Shown here in pieces: positions 1 through 12,379 of a stretch of DNA of 64,000 nt. Under the pieces are notes generated by a model. The model did no database searches. It had not been told where the DNA came from and saw only the letters and a program-made list of their open reading frames with translations. This DNA is from Ulota crispa (taxonomy: Eukaryota; Streptophyta; Bryopsida; Orthotrichales; Orthotrichaceae): NCBI GenBank assembly GCA_963920765.1, contig OY987244.1, positions 2,110,501 to 2,174,500 on the forward strand, read 5' to 3'. The position numbers and the translations under genes were made by a program. Each line of letters begins with the position of its first letter. The stretch's first letter is position 1.

Positions 1-41
1 GGGGACACCAAATAGGACCGGTGTTTCTTGGAATCACCCAG
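1..41. repeat. End of a dispersed repeat cut by the window edge
   Basis: The first 40 bases closely match 24734-24773 (shared core GTGTTTCTTG followed by ATCACCCA). There they form the right end of a repeat running from about 24042. The window therefore probably opens in the right end of another copy. Only one end is visible, so its class is unknown. Confidence 0.5.
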
Positions 42-850
42 TACAATTGGTATACTTTTGTCCAAAAAATTATCATGCATTCTCACGTAATTTTAATCAA
101 GCATACCAAATATCAATTTCAGAAAAGCAAAACTTCATTAGTGGTGAAATTTTAAAGCAAAATTCCATGGTTTTACATGGTGTTTTATTAAAAACAATTG
201 ATGATGAATTTTTGAAATTTGATTCCATGGGTATGAAGGAAACATCCATATGCACATCTTCCATGCTAAAAATACCCCTTAATTAACAAAAATTTGATTC
301 CATGGGTATGAAGGAAACATCCATATGCACATCTTCCATGCTAAAAATACCCCCTTAAGTAACAAAAATTTGATCAATACAAGATTCAATGAAACTTATG
401 ATAGGCCCAAATCTTGTAAAATACATATTTTTATTTTTTAACTAGCTTTTCATCAAGTAAACAAGATTCTATGTTCAAAGATACAAACTTAGTCACAATA
501 TTTGAGTCAAGCAACATAATTTGATTTTCATAAAATAAAATGAAAAATTCAAGATTTAGGCCTATCACAAGTTTCATTGAATCTTGTATTGATCAAATTT
601 CTATTACTTAAGAGGGTGTTTTTTAGCATGGAAGATGTGCATATGGATGTTTCCTTCATACCCATGGAATCAAATCTCAAAAATTCATCACTAATTGTTT
701 TTAATAAAACACCATGTAAAACCATGGAATTTTGCTTTAAAATTTCACCACAAATGAAGTTTTGCTTTTCTGAAATTGATATTTGGCATGCTTGATTGGG
801 ATTTTGTGAGAATGCAATGATAATTTTTTGGACAAAAATATACCAATTGT
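42..850. mobile_element. Long foldback (inverted-repeat) element, family FB, copy 1
   Basis: Bases 42-285 reappear inverted at about 606-850, and an inner pair (about 364-415 and 548-600) is also inverted. The whole 0.8 kb can fold into one hairpin. The left arm holds a direct duplication of about 65 bp (215-280 and 289-354) that the right arm lacks. Motifs such as GATTCCATGGGTATG and CAAGCATACCAAAT recur in the copy at 41247-42083 and a fragment at 11097-11270, which defines a family. The short ORFs inside follow the repeat arms and are not treated as genes. No transposase is present, so it is non-autonomous. Confidence 0.8.
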
Positions 851-1873
851 ACTCTACGTTTCATTGAAAAATCTAATAGCCTAAAAAAGGCAGTTTGTAA
901 GACTAATGGACCAAACTATACCATTTTTTCTAGGCAGAGAACAGAGAACCACCATCACTAAAATTTACCAAGTGGGGCGTAAGGTAGATAGATTCATACC
1001 CAAGCATTTAAGGGTTTGGGGGTGGCTCAAGGTCTCAGAAAATTCAAGAAAGAAACCAGTAGGATTAGCCTTTCAACAAGCTGTCTTGAAACGTAATTTT
1101 TGTGAAAAAATGTTTTGTATTTTATTTTATATAAAATGGCAAAGTTGCAACTCGTAAGGTCCCTATTAGCAACTCTAGACTACTCTCGAAGATGTTTGGA
1201 TGTGTTCCTACACATGTTCTTGACGGTCCCAATCCTAATCTTCTCAAAGTAGCTTAGCACTTGACATGTGGCAGAATCTGCTTGTGCTAAAGGCATTCAT
1301 TGCTCCACTTTGGGTTCAACAATGGGTGGAGAAGCCCTAAAAAGTAGCCGGATTGGAATTGGGAGATGCTCGGAGAACAAACCTTCTACCTTAATGAATT
1401 GCGCTTTCACTCACTCATTTGTGTTGATTGTCATTTGTTGTTCTTTGCCAATTGCTAACCTCCCATCTATACTAATAATAGGCTTGGTTTCATTAGTTGG
1501 GTGGTTGGGTGTCTATAATAGAATAAAATCTCTATTAGATGGGTAGTTGGGTGTTGCTCCAAAAAGATTAAATGGTGGTTATGTGGCGGTTATTCTTATT
1601 TCTATGGTTATGTGGCAGTTATGGTTGTCCTTGGGGATGGGGTATACACGGGAATAGGGGGTGAACACCTAGAGAAGGAGGCAAAGCGCGTAAGTAGGCA
1701 TAGTACAAGTAAGCTCATTGTAACAAAAAGGAGAAGAAGCCTAAAGAAGGTGATTATGAGGAAGTTCATGTTAATACTTTTTGCAAGGACCCCCTCCCAT
1801 GATGGCCCTCTGCCAGAATGGCGGGTACAAGGGTCCACTAGTTGCATATCTTATAGTGAGCTCTTGAGAATCC
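851..1873. other. Intergenic, no supported gene
   Basis: Short ORFs here have no recognisable domain and overlap each other on both strands. An imperfect short repeat (GGTTATGTGGC) occurs near 1576-1616. Base composition is less AT-rich at 1260-1850 than around it, but no coding signal was identified. Confidence 0.4.
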
Positions 1874-2430
1874 TTATCCCCTAAAGGACCAAGCCCTTTT
1901 TTTTATATAAAATTCACTAAAACTGTCACTTTTGGGGAAATTAGTGGAAATGTAGGAAACTAGCTTTTTTCATAAAATCCAACTATAGGATCTTGCACTA
2001 CACTACTAGAGGTACTTGTGGAAAAAAAATCAGCTCATTTCACGTAAAAACGAGTGAGATATTGACATTTGAAGTGAAAAAAAAGCTTTTTTCTGTGCTG
2101 CCCAAAAAATTTAGAGGCCTTTGACCACTATTGGAGCAAAAGGTTGCTCTACATAAAGTTGAGGTTTATTTTTTTCCATGTAGGAGACCAAGTTAGGTAT
2201 GTGTGGAAGAATTTTTAGAGCAACTGGAGGTGTACAACATACTTCAAAAAATCTTGCAATGGCAGGAGGTCATGCATTTTACAAATACGCTAGGCAAAAT
2301 TGGAGGCTTTATATTGGATTTCATATTTCAAATTACATCAATCGCAACATTGAAAAAATTTGGGGCTTCATCCACTACAACCCAAAAAAGTTTAAAAATT
2401 AATTTAGCAATAGCTCAATAAATTGAACCA
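1874..2430 (+). mobile_element. Truncated TTAA-type MITE (family A)
   Basis: The left end reads TTAT-CCCCTAAAGGACCAAG, followed by sequence closely similar to the left halves of the elements at 53431 and 60149 (shared stretches around CACTTTTGG, GGATCTTGC and GAGGTACTTGTGG). The flanking tetramer is TTAT instead of TTAA. I see no matching right end, so the copy is decayed or truncated at about 2400-2430. Confidence 0.65.
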
Positions 2431-2439
2431 ACCAATTTT

Positions 2440-2642
2440 ACAATAGTTTGGGAGGGGCACATGGAATAAAGGACATGCCATTCACCCTGTACCTTGCCCC
2501 CCCCCCCATTTTGAAGGCCCTCCATCTCGTGCCCCCCATGCTTGTGCCCCTCATGCCCATGCCTTTCATTGTTGTGTCCCTATCCTTGTGCACCCATGCT
2601 TGTGCTCCCATCTTGTGCTCCCATCCCATGATCCCATCTCGG
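2440..2642. repeat. C-rich low-complexity tract
   Basis: Includes a run of nine or more C near 2500 and imperfect repeats of GTGCCCCCCATGCTT-like units. It stands out by composition from the AT-rich surroundings. The ORFs it creates on both strands are composition artefacts. Confidence 0.6.
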
Positions 2643-2890
2643 TCCCCATCCCCATAATTTGGTTACAGAATCCCATGCCTTCTCATTTCCATAATTCAAT
2701 TATTGAACCCCATGCCTTCTCATCTCCATAATTCAATTACTAAACCCCATCCCTTCTCATCTCCATAATTCAATTACTAAACCCCATGCCTTCTCATTTC
2801 CATAATTCAATTACTAAACCCCATGCCCTCCATCTCCATAATTTGGTTATGCAACCCCATGCACTCCCATCCCCATAATTTGGTTACAAA
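2643..2890. repeat. Minisatellite, unit about 37 bp
   Basis: About six to seven imperfect tandem units of the form CCCCATGCCTTCTCAT followed by CTCCATAATTCAATTACTAA. The outer units carry AATTTGGTTA in place of AATTCAATTA, so units at the edges are more diverged than those in the middle. Confidence 0.8.
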
Positions 2891-3659
2891 ATTGTCGTCT
2901 TCTCTTACGGAATTATCAAGGGAGACGAGACCATTCATGACAAAATTTAAAATTGTATTCAATTATAAGTATAGATAGAATGCAATGTAAAATTTTTGAA
3001 TAAGTTTTCAAATTATATCTATGTGATAATGTTAAATGAGACTGAAGATGTGATATTCAAAAGAGGTAGAGGTGATAATACAAAGGGGTAGATGTGATAA
3101 TACAAAAGTCTTTGAGAACTTTGTAGTTCAATATGATATCACAAAGTGTGAATGATTATGTGATATTATGAATGTTTTTATGATTTTAGTAATACAAGAA
3201 TGATATCACAAAGATTGGAAATGTGATATTATAGAGTGTAGATGTGATAATACTGAGATCATTGTGATTTTAGTAATATGATTTTGTGGACTCAGCTTTT
3301 TATGTTTGATACTTGTTTCAATGTGTTGTGTATGAAACTCTCTAATTACGTAACAAAATGTTGCGGATACCTTAAATTACGCTTCTGGGTTCCAAGGAGA
3401 CTAGCCTGCAGTATCGGCTTCCTAGGTATTGAAATAAAATAGTATTATTTTATTTCATTCTATGATCTGTAATCAAATATTACCGAAAGCGTCTGTAGAA
3501 TGGTTTTAGCATTTGTCAATCTTTGTATGTACTTCCGACTAAAAAGACAACGTTTTTGAAACTTGAGTGAAGGTTATTGAGTATGAGAAATAACCGAAGT
3601 AAGAAATGGAAGAATGTAGAAGCTTCCATTTTCCAATAATTCAGTAATTATCGATATGT
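2891..3659. other. Intergenic with degenerate GATGTGATAATA repeats
   Basis: Between about 3040 and 3290 the words GATGTGATAATAC, TGTGATATTAT and TGATTTTAGTAATA recur several times in a degenerate tandem or interspersed pattern. No gene is supported. Confidence 0.45.
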
Positions 3660-3665
3660 TGTACT

Positions 3666-3875
3666 GTGCATGACACTTATAACCAACAATTTTCAATTCA
3701 AGTAGTTAGCCTAAGATTTTGTCAAAAAAGAGTTATCAAAAATTTGAGTCCACCAAAATGAAGCTTAAAATTTATCATGCTTGGTGATGGAATTACTTTT
3801 GAGCTAATGAGTACATGTATTGTGCTTCAGTATTTCTTGTTTGACCAATAGTTGTTGGTTATAAGTGTCATGCAC
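3666..3875. mobile_element. Short MITE-like element with 24-bp perfect inverted ends
   Basis: A 24-base segment at 3666-3689 (begins GTGCATGACACTTATAA) recurs as its exact reverse complement at 3852-3875, enclosing about 160 bp. This fits a small terminal-inverted-repeat element sitting just upstream of the subtilase gene. The target duplication is not clear. Confidence 0.6.
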
Positions 3876-4046
3876 TATATGAGCAAAGGGTGAGAAGTTT
3901 GTGTTGCTAGGCACATTCTTGTATACAAGTATTTTGTTCACTCTATGCCTCACTTGCTATATTTTTTTTATATTTATTATTATTATTTTTATAATATTTG
4001 TGACCGAAAGCGTCAGTGAATCTCAAAAATAGGAGCAGTTGAATGT

Positions 4047-7000
4047 ATGGGTCGGATAATAGTTTGTGGTACCCTAATCTGGCTGTTATTTATCATTGTG
4101 AACAATTTGTATTTAAAAAGGTCCTTGTTCTCAACAACAATTGGCAAGTCATTAGATTTGCTTCTTCTTGGAGCGGAGGCAAGTGAGTTTGAAAGAAAGA
4201 GTGAGGGTATGAATTTTTTAGATTGGAGTAAAATTGTTGCAACTAAAGAGTCGCCGAAGTGGAGACACGGTTTGAGCAAAACCCTAATGGAAGATGACAA
4301 AACCCTAATAATGGAAGATGATCAATCAAGGGTGCATAGAGAGTTGGCTTTGAAGGAATGGGAGCATCATCTTATGAGAGAAAGTTTGCAAAAGTGGTTG
4401 ACTCCAACAGAGAAGTGGCATTTCTTGATAGGTTATAGCAATGTTAGAGCTTTGAGAGTGGCAAGGAAATTTGGCCAAGCCGGGGCACAAGTCCAATATT
4501 TCCCCGCTGCAAGTAATAATAGCTCTTTGCATTATTTATTGACCTTTACCAGTGTAGTCACAGCGAAGGTCCTTCGTAGTAAGAATTGCTTCTTCCATGT
4601 CGTGGAGCCGCTTCTTCCGTATCTCAAAATTGAAGACCTAACCCTAGGAAAATTGATCCGAGACCAAGAAGAATATGCAAAACAAGCAAGACCTACAAAT
4701 TCTCTCAACGAGGAGAAATATGCGTTGAAGGCAACGTTAGCTAATGGCGCTCTTACCATGCTTGAGGTCAAGATTCTCGCAAGACATTGGCAGATGGTTT
4801 TGCAGTTGGAGTCACAAGATCCACTATCATCGCGTGAACACACAAGCACGTTGCGCTACATGAACACAGTTGGCCAGACAGGTATTCACGATGTAGTTGA
4901 CAAAGAAGAACACATAACATACTACAAAGAGAGTTTAATATTTGCCAAGTTTCTTCATAAGACTCAAATGAATCCAAAGATGAGAAATTATGACCTAAGT
5001 CAAGTGCGATCCGCTTTAGCAATTGAGTGTCAAGGAGAGGCAACTACCATTACATGCTCTCCTATCACTAAATCAGCGCTACAAGGGACAACTGACTTCA
5101 TGGCTTTACATGCAGTGGTGCAACTTGTAGAACTGAATCCTCGTTACGAAGTGTTCAACAAATGGGCCAAGTATGTGACACAGGTAAGCTTGGGACCCTC
5201 AGCTCTTGAATGGTGCTCTCATCTCTTTGCTCTTTATTAAAAAATTTGTTTCACAATTGTATGCTAAAGCACATTTTTCATGTTCTATTATTCCAGAGTG
5301 TATCCGGAAAGCATCTTCCAATCTTCAATAAGGGATTGCTTGGCAAAGGAGAGGTGATTGCGTGTGCCGATACAGGGATTGATATGGATGTAAGATTTGC
5401 ATAGTAAACCACCTGTGCGGAAATTTTTAAATGAGACAACTCAAATATGTAGCCCTTAAGAAATTCAATTGGAGTTCTTGTACTCTATAACAGGTGAATG
5501 GGATAAGATATTTATTTTCTTGAGCTTTTTTGTACTGCAGCATTGTTTCTTTCAAGATAAATATCATCCCGTACCCTTTAATACGGTCAATGTGCAAGCT
5601 CGTAAAGTTGTGCAATACATGATATCATGGGGAGATAAGACAGACTTTGCGGAGGGCCATGGCACCCATGTAGCAGGAAGCATTGCCGGTGACACTGAAG
5701 GAGGTTCTAACCAATTTGCTGGCATGGCTCCGGCGGCCAAAATTGGTAAGCTACTTGTTCTCAACGCATTTAATTAAAAAAAAATGAGAATTTAATGAAA
5801 CTCACATTGCGCCCTCTCACTTGGTAAAGCTTCCAGATGCAACAACCATACTGGGATCCTAAGTTGTTTGTGTTTTATAGAGTTGCCATTGTAAATAAAT
5901 GATGAGTTCAAATACTGAACAGTTGGTTACGAGGCCTTTATAGTGAAGTGACTATATTTGCTATAAATATTGGAAGTTAAGCTTTGAAGATGAAAGTATG
6001 TTTGGCTAGTTCAGCATTTTGCGACCTAGGGAGTAATTCGTCAAACCTCAAAGCTCCAATTGAACTTGGAAAGGGAATCTTTGACTACGGTTACATGGCT
6101 GGAGCACGCATATTCTCCAATTCTTGGGGTAAGTGTTTGGTGACAATCTAATTCATCAAGTGCATGTTGTCACAAAATGATGATACGGCCATGTCCGTGC
6201 AGATTCAAACTTCCCTAGGGACATAGTTTCTTGATATTTCTTCCACTGATATTTAACATTGCCATAGGCTATTTGCTAAGCTTACTTTGTAAAGTAGAGT
6301 TTGACCAAGTATATATGTTTTCAAGTGGGCTTTTGGTGAAGAAAGTTTTTGTTATTAGAAATATCATGTCATTTGACTTTTTTAGGTGTTCTGGTTTGTG
6401 GGGTGTAAAACAGGCACATTGAGGCAAGGATATAGCTCAAACTCTCATGACGTGGATTTGTTTTCTTACTTGTAAGGTGACAATGTTTCTTTTCACTTCT
6501 TTTGGACTAAATTAAACTAGCTATAATACTTTTGGAAGCACAGTCCATGCAAGTGCAATCTCTCAATTAAGATGAAACACTAGGACCACAACATAGTTGT
6601 ACAATGTCATAATAGGAAATTTATTGTGGTCTTGAGCATTTAGTTCTGTTATAGACAACTTGGATTTCTCCTCTTGATAGAGGTATAAGTGTTTACATGT
6701 ATGTTGCTAGTAGCGTAGCTCTTTAAAACTTCTGACTGTGGTTGCAGGAACGAAAATGTGCTAATTGTCTTTGCAGTTGGTAATCAGGGTATACTTGGGA
6801 AGGGGTCTATTGCTAGCCCTGCCAGTTCTAAAAATTGTCTTGCGGTATGAACATTCTTCATGCCGCTTTGCAACTGCATTTGAGTTTAAAGTAATTGCCC
6901 ATTCAATTAGAAACAAAAATAGTCAAAAGCTGTGAAAATTTGTCATTGAGGAGAAAGCCTATGACGCTTTGCACATTGGTTTATTTTTACATTGACTTAT

Positions 7001-9798
7001 TTTGTGAAAAACAATGTAGTTGAATTTGCTATGGGACATAAGGTAGGAGCATCTTTCAATGCGGCTGCAAGCCTTGTATCACAGAGGGAGGATTATTCAA
7101 CAGTTCTCATGAAACCTTCAACAGTGGCTCCATTTTCAAGCGTTGGGCCTACTTTAGACGGCCGTATCAAACCTGATGTCTTGGCTCCGTTACTTTCCCT
7201 ATCCCTTTCTAGAAAATTTTGATTCAATATTACTAATAAGATTAAGGGAATTGATAGTGCACATCGGGGGTTGATATTTGCACACCCCCCTAGGAGGTAA
7301 ATTATAGATTTCTACCACCTAAAAGTTGAATTTGAGAATTTTGAATTTAGATTTGGACTTAGACACCATGATATAGGATAGAACCACAAAAAAGGTTGTA
7401 ATTGAACAACACCCAATATAAAAGCTTATCTTTATTTACAAACAAAAGTAAAAGTAATATTTTTCCCCTTAGTTAAGCTTTTTCACTAGTATTATTCAAT
7501 TGCAACATCTTTGGGATTCTAGATTAAATCATGGTCTCTAAGTCCAAATCTGAATTCAAGATTCTCAAATTCAACTTTTAGATGGTAGAAATCTATAATT
7601 TATCTCCAAGGGGTGTGCAAATATCAACCTCCAGGTGTGCACATATCAATTCCCAAGACTAAATACATTATGAACTGGGTCAATTCACTTGTTTTATGTA
7701 GAACTCATATTCCCACTATTTGTTAGAATTTGGTTGTTTGGGATAATTATTCTCTTCAAATTGCCAATCTAACTTAGAAGTCTGCAGGGGCATGGTAGTA
7801 TGGTCATCAGTGCCAGCCTTTGGACAGGGTCCTCTAGAACACAATTGCCAAGTTGGACCTAAGCAGGTCCGAAGCATCATCTAAGCGTTCATAGAGAAGA
7901 TTAGTGTAGTCAAGTTCCTTATTATATCCCTTTCATAACTTACTTTGGAATCCCATTCATACAATAGGCAGTTTTGCTACAATTTTTGCTGATGGCCACG
8001 CATGTTGCAGGGGACATCAAGCTCAACACCAGTTGTAGCAGGTTTGGCATCCTTGGCACGCCAGTATTTTCGAGAAGGATATTATCCATCAGGTGCATTC
8101 ATGGTTGTATGGTATTTTGCAACCATTTTCATTTGCAATCCAATTTTGAAACCAACAACACCATATTCATTAAATTGAGAATTTGTAACATTTTGGGTTT
8201 AAGGTGACCAACTTAAACCAACCATTAGGGTATAATTTGGTAATCTGGTTTTTCCAATTTAATGAATATGGTGTTCAATGAGTTGATATTGGTGTGAAGT
8301 ATGACTTTAGAGCTATGAATCTACCAGGTAAGAAAATTGCCAAGGACGGCTTCATTCCGTCGGGTGCTTTGCTTAAAGCTGTAATGATCCACAGGTTTGC
8401 TCAATGTGTTAAATTCTTCTAGTTCTCTCTTCCACATAGTACATTAGTATTTAGACGCTGAAACAACCTAACATCCGGCATGTCCTCAAAGCATATTAGT
8501 CATGCTTTAGTAATACTTGGCTCTATGTTATTTGTAAAGTTGTGTATCACTTGAGATATTAGTATAATTGTTATCGTTAAGTTACTGAGATGAGTTTCAA
8601 ATTTTGAAATATATTTGATCTTTTGTGCAGTGCTGTCCCTGAACAAAGACATGTTAACTCTTCAGGCATAAATGACCTTAAATTTGCCCCAGACTATGTC
8701 CAAGGTAGACCAATGAAGAATATTGCCTCAATATTCTTGATGATAGTCTTGTTATAAGAGCATTGCGACTGACTCTTGTCTGTACGTCTAATTAATATTG
8801 GCAGGTTTTGGATTAGTAGTATTGGAGAAAGTTTTGGTTTTTGCAAAGCCCCGCTCAAAGCATCAACCCTCTTGTCTCTTTGTTTTATCTGGGCAAAAAG
8901 ATGGGGCAATAATCAAACACAAGAGTTTTCAAACATTTACGCTTACAGTGACTTCCTCAAAGGAACCTCTACGAATGACAATGGTGAACTCAAAGATGTA
9001 TAGTTTGTGTTTTTTAGCATAGCATCATGCAAAAGTTAAAACTCACGATACATTCTATGTCAGTATTCAATCTATTAACTAGTAGCAATTCCTAATGTCC
9101 AGCTTATGTCCAATCCTCAATATAAGTACTGGTCTTGATTATTTAGGTGTGGATGGATCCTCCAGCTGCACCCAGCTCTTTGTATCCAATGGTTAATGAT
9201 CTAAATCTAAGGGCCATGTGCCCTAATAGAAAAACTCTATACCCTAATGGCTTGAATGAGGAGGACTACATCAACAATGTAGAAGTTATTCATGGTAAGC
9301 CCTAGTCATGTTATTTGGTTAATTTATTAGTATTGCACTTGCGACTTGAAGATGAAGGCATCTAAATACTTTGTCAATCTAACAACCATTAGAATTTGAC
9401 ATTAATATCTAGGCGTAAACTCTCAACTTTGAGAATAGCATGTGACTGTTATGTTAAATCACCTATAAGTTCCATGTAACAATTTAATGAAATGACATTT
9501 TTTCACTATAACAGTGGCAAAGCCAAAGAAAGGCCGTTGGAAGGTCACAGTGGAGGCTGCAAGGGTAGTAAGCAACAAACAACCCTATGCATTGCTTGTA
9601 ACTGGTTCGTTTAGGTATGGAACAAGCTTTGGTTGTAGAGAAAGGATTGGCTTTGGGAGTAATGTATATCCTTTTAATCCAAATGCTACTTCAGATGCAG
9701 ACCTGCTGATAATTTTAATCTGGGAAAACAGGTGCTTTTTCTACTTATTTGTGGGAACGTGGTATTCAATAATTGTTCTACTTCCATTATTCAAGTAG
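4047..9798 (+). CDS. Subtilisin-like serine protease (S8 family, KP-43-like), 14 exons, 920 aa
   Basis: My splice model gives exons 4047-5183, 5297-5389, 5541-5745, 6015-6128, 6414-6471, 6748-6844, 7043-7188, 7788-7866, 8011-8092, 8328-8394, 8631-8704, 8805-8983, 9147-9294 and 9515-9798. All introns are GT-AG and the joined frame is open for 921 codons. Catalytic Asp is in ADTGID (about residue 404), His in EGHGTHVAG (about 450), the oxyanion Asn in AVGNQG (about 548) and Ser in GTSSSTPVVAG (about 646). The Ser motif has S where many relatives have M. Residues 5-18 are a hydrophobic signal peptide or membrane anchor. Residues 20-379, encoded by exon 1, are a long pro-region, and a beta-barrel-like C-terminal domain (with WMDPPAAPSS and a following VNDLNL) resembles bacterial KP-43 proteases. 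There is no PA domain between His and Ser, unlike ordinary plant subtilases. It is likely secreted or membrane-anchored. Exon 14 may be incomplete: GT at 9732 could splice onward, so the last about 20 residues are uncertain. Introns 7 and 9 carry MITE-like repeats. Confidence 0.9.
7246..7654. mobile_element. MITE inside intron 7 of the subtilase gene
   Basis: The ends are inverted: GGGAATTGATA at 7246 and TATCAATTCCC ending at 7654. The complementarity continues inward for over 100 bp on each side, interrupted by small differences (for example TTGAATTTGAGAATTTTGAA against its inverse near 7550). The element is about 410 bp and has no ORF. It lies wholly within the intron 7189-7787. Confidence 0.8.
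8157..8275. repeat. Hairpin repeat in intron 9 of the subtilase gene
   Basis: The 21 bases at 8157-8177 (core CACCATATTCATTAAATTG) recur inverted at 8255-8275, enclosing about 77 bp. Outer bases also pair partially. The same word occurs near 23450, so it is a dispersed small repeat. Confidence 0.6.
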
Positions 9799-11096
9799 TA
9801 GTAGTTGTAACTTGTTTATTTTGGATTCAAAAGACATTTGAAGTTATATTTTTGAAAACGTAATTAGATTTGATAGTATAGATATATTTTAATTACAATA
9901 CGTGCACAACTAGGCCAACAAGTGGACTAGAAGATTCTTTTGGTGCTTTTGGACTATAGAACAATTTTTGCTCCTAATGCATAGATTAGCGGTCAAAAGG
10001 CTAAGGTAAGAGGCTCATATTGGGTTGTAAAACCAATCATGACCTCGAGGTACATTTTGCTTTTTTTTCATGTACCAACAATGGGATGACAATTGTTTTT
10101 AATGACCATTGCGTTTGAATTTCAAAAATTCATTACTAATTCCATGAAGATCCAAAAAATATGAAACAACTTAGATTAGATGCAAATTCCATTTTCCTTC
10201 CTACTCAAATTTACTGAAAATTGTTTCAAGCAATTTCGCTTCCCCAAAATGGCAAACAACTCTTATATGATTGGTTTATGAGCGTCCTACCTTAGTAGCA
10301 GAACTACCGTGCTCGTAGGCCTATTTTGCATGTAAATCTTGATTGACAGCAATAAGATTATTTGCATTTTGCACAGTAGGAGGTTTCAATGCTTGATACA
10401 TATTGCATGTAAATTTGAATTTTCCATTTGGTCTATTCTCTGGGGAGAAATATTGATTTCTCAAGGTGATTTCTGTGATTTCTCAAGGTGATTTCTGTGA
10501 TTTCTCTTGCAAGAGAGCCCTCATGCTTATATATTTTTGCACACCTAACAAGATGTGCAAAAGTGCCAGCTCATAAAGTGAAAGCAATGAGCTCTCTTGG
10601 ATGAGAAAACGAGGCAGGTTACTTGTTTGTCTCACCTATGAGACCCTCTATATTAACTTCCATACTAAGTTTCAATCCACCAAAAGTAGCCTAGTATGTA
10701 AAATTGAGAAAAAAAGAATTCATCATTACTAACACACCTTACTAACTGTAAAAGAGAAAGTAATGCTTGATAAACTTTTTTCACCTTCAAAAATTTCAAG
10801 TAATACACACTATTTCATCCAAGAGTAGAAAATGCTGAGATTTCTTTATATCGTAGTACACAATGCTTAAACAAAAGTGTTTGCCTTGTATGACCAAATT
10901 TTGTAGAATAGATATCTCTATTTTTTGACTACTTTTTTGACAAATTAAATGTATCATTGAGCTAAAAAGCATAAGCGTATAATTCAAATAGCAAAATCTG
11001 ACTATCATATAGAGTGGTTTTCTTTACAAAATTTGGACATGGGCATGGGCCTAACATAGATATCTTTTTGAAAAGGAACCTTTTTTCAAAACAAAA
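9799..11096. other. Intergenic, no gene; short tandem and dispersed repeats
   Basis: At 10455-10506 a 22-bp unit starting GATTTCTCAAGGTGATTTC is repeated about 2.4 times. Bases about 10110-10250 match 11620-11765 in direct orientation (shared words CCAAAAAATATGAAACAACTT and TTTACTGAAAA). No coding signal was found. Confidence 0.5.
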
Positions 11097-11270
11097 TATG
11101 TGCACATGGATGTTTCCTACATACCCATGCAATCAACCCTCAAAAATTCATCAACAATTTTCAATTAATTATAATGCAAATCTATGATTATTGTGCAAAA
11201 TCATTCACCAAAAATTGGATTTTGATTTTTTGAAATTAGATTTTGGTATTCTTGATTAGTATTGTTGGTA
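11097..11270 (-). mobile_element. Fragment of foldback family FB
   Basis: Contains TGCACATGGATGTTTCC, ACATACCCATGCAATCAA and CTCAAAAATTCATCA, which match one arm of the foldback elements at 42-850 and 41247-42083. Only one arm is present, so it is a solo arm or a decayed copy. Confidence 0.6.
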
Positions 11271-12379
11271 CAACTTGAATATGAATGATGCAACATAATA
11301 AAATGCCAGTTACATTCTACAATATGCTAAATTCTTTGAATGGTGGAAGAGGGTGACAAAAACTTTTGTTTGAGCAATGTACATGCAATAACAATGTTGC
11401 AGCCACACAATTCATGCTTTGAAATCACAAAAATCAAGATTGCAAGTCATTTGCAATTCCAAATTTGTCTTCTAAAATGGTGGAAGGTAAGATGGGAGGT
11501 TTGAAAAGCGTGCAAGCTCTAATATGGTGCACCTCCTCAAATGTACTCTATTTGTACATTTTTTTTTCATAGCCCTTCAACAATGTACATTTGAGGAGGT
11601 GGACAATTTTAGAGCCCTATGCCACTTCAATTTCAAAATTTCATAACTAATTCCACAAAGCTCCAAAAAATATGAAACAACTTGGATTAGATGTCAATTC
11701 TTCTTGTCTTTCAAGGAAAGTTTACTGAAAAATATTTCAAGAAGTTCCACCTCCCCAAAATTCAGTTTCAACCCTTAGATGCTCCATTGAGTCCATTCAC
11801 AAGCCTCCTACTTTAGGATACTAAGGTTGTGTTGCTGACCTAATTTCAATAGAGAATATGGCAATATGCTGACACTAAGTTTTTTTCAAATTCAAAAAGT
11901 AGAGTATAAAATGTAATGGGAATAGGGCAACAAACTTTGAAGTACCCATAAGCTAACGGACGTAGTAAACTGCACCACATTACGGCTGGTTTAGTTCAAT
12001 TTCACACTTTATTTTGCATTTGTCTTAAAACCATCGCCCTTTTGACTACTGTAATTGCCGTGCCCAAAAAAAAAAGGCCACTAAATTCAGCAGAAATTGT
12101 CCCAGGAATTTTTAGCCACAATCAAATGTAAACAAAATTGTTAAAGTTGGAGCAAATTATGGTAATCAAATTTGGGACTACTCTGATCATTAGTCTTCAG
12201 ATGTGAGGATCTCAGAATAACCCTGGGCTACCAGTAATCTGGAAGAGGGCAAGCAAATCTGGAAGAGACTAATGTTGCAAATTTCATTACTATGAGGGCT
12301 AATCGCATATTTAGCCTCCGCTACCATAACTAATCAAAATTATCCAGAACCTGAAGGCAGATAGATCTAATTAGAATAA
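11271..12379. other. Intergenic, no gene
   Basis: No coding region recognised. A 17-bp inverted pair (CACCTCCTCAAATGTAC at 11530-11546 and its reverse complement at 11585-11601) forms a local hairpin. Bases 11620-11765 are a direct copy of 10110-10250. Confidence 0.45.

Noticed and set aside
2643-2890. Tandem repeat considered as a CRISPR array
   Set aside because: Units are contiguous without unique spacers, and the genome is eukaryotic.
4013-5043. Several minus-strand frames of 68-105 codons
   Set aside because: Antisense shadows of subtilase exon 1.
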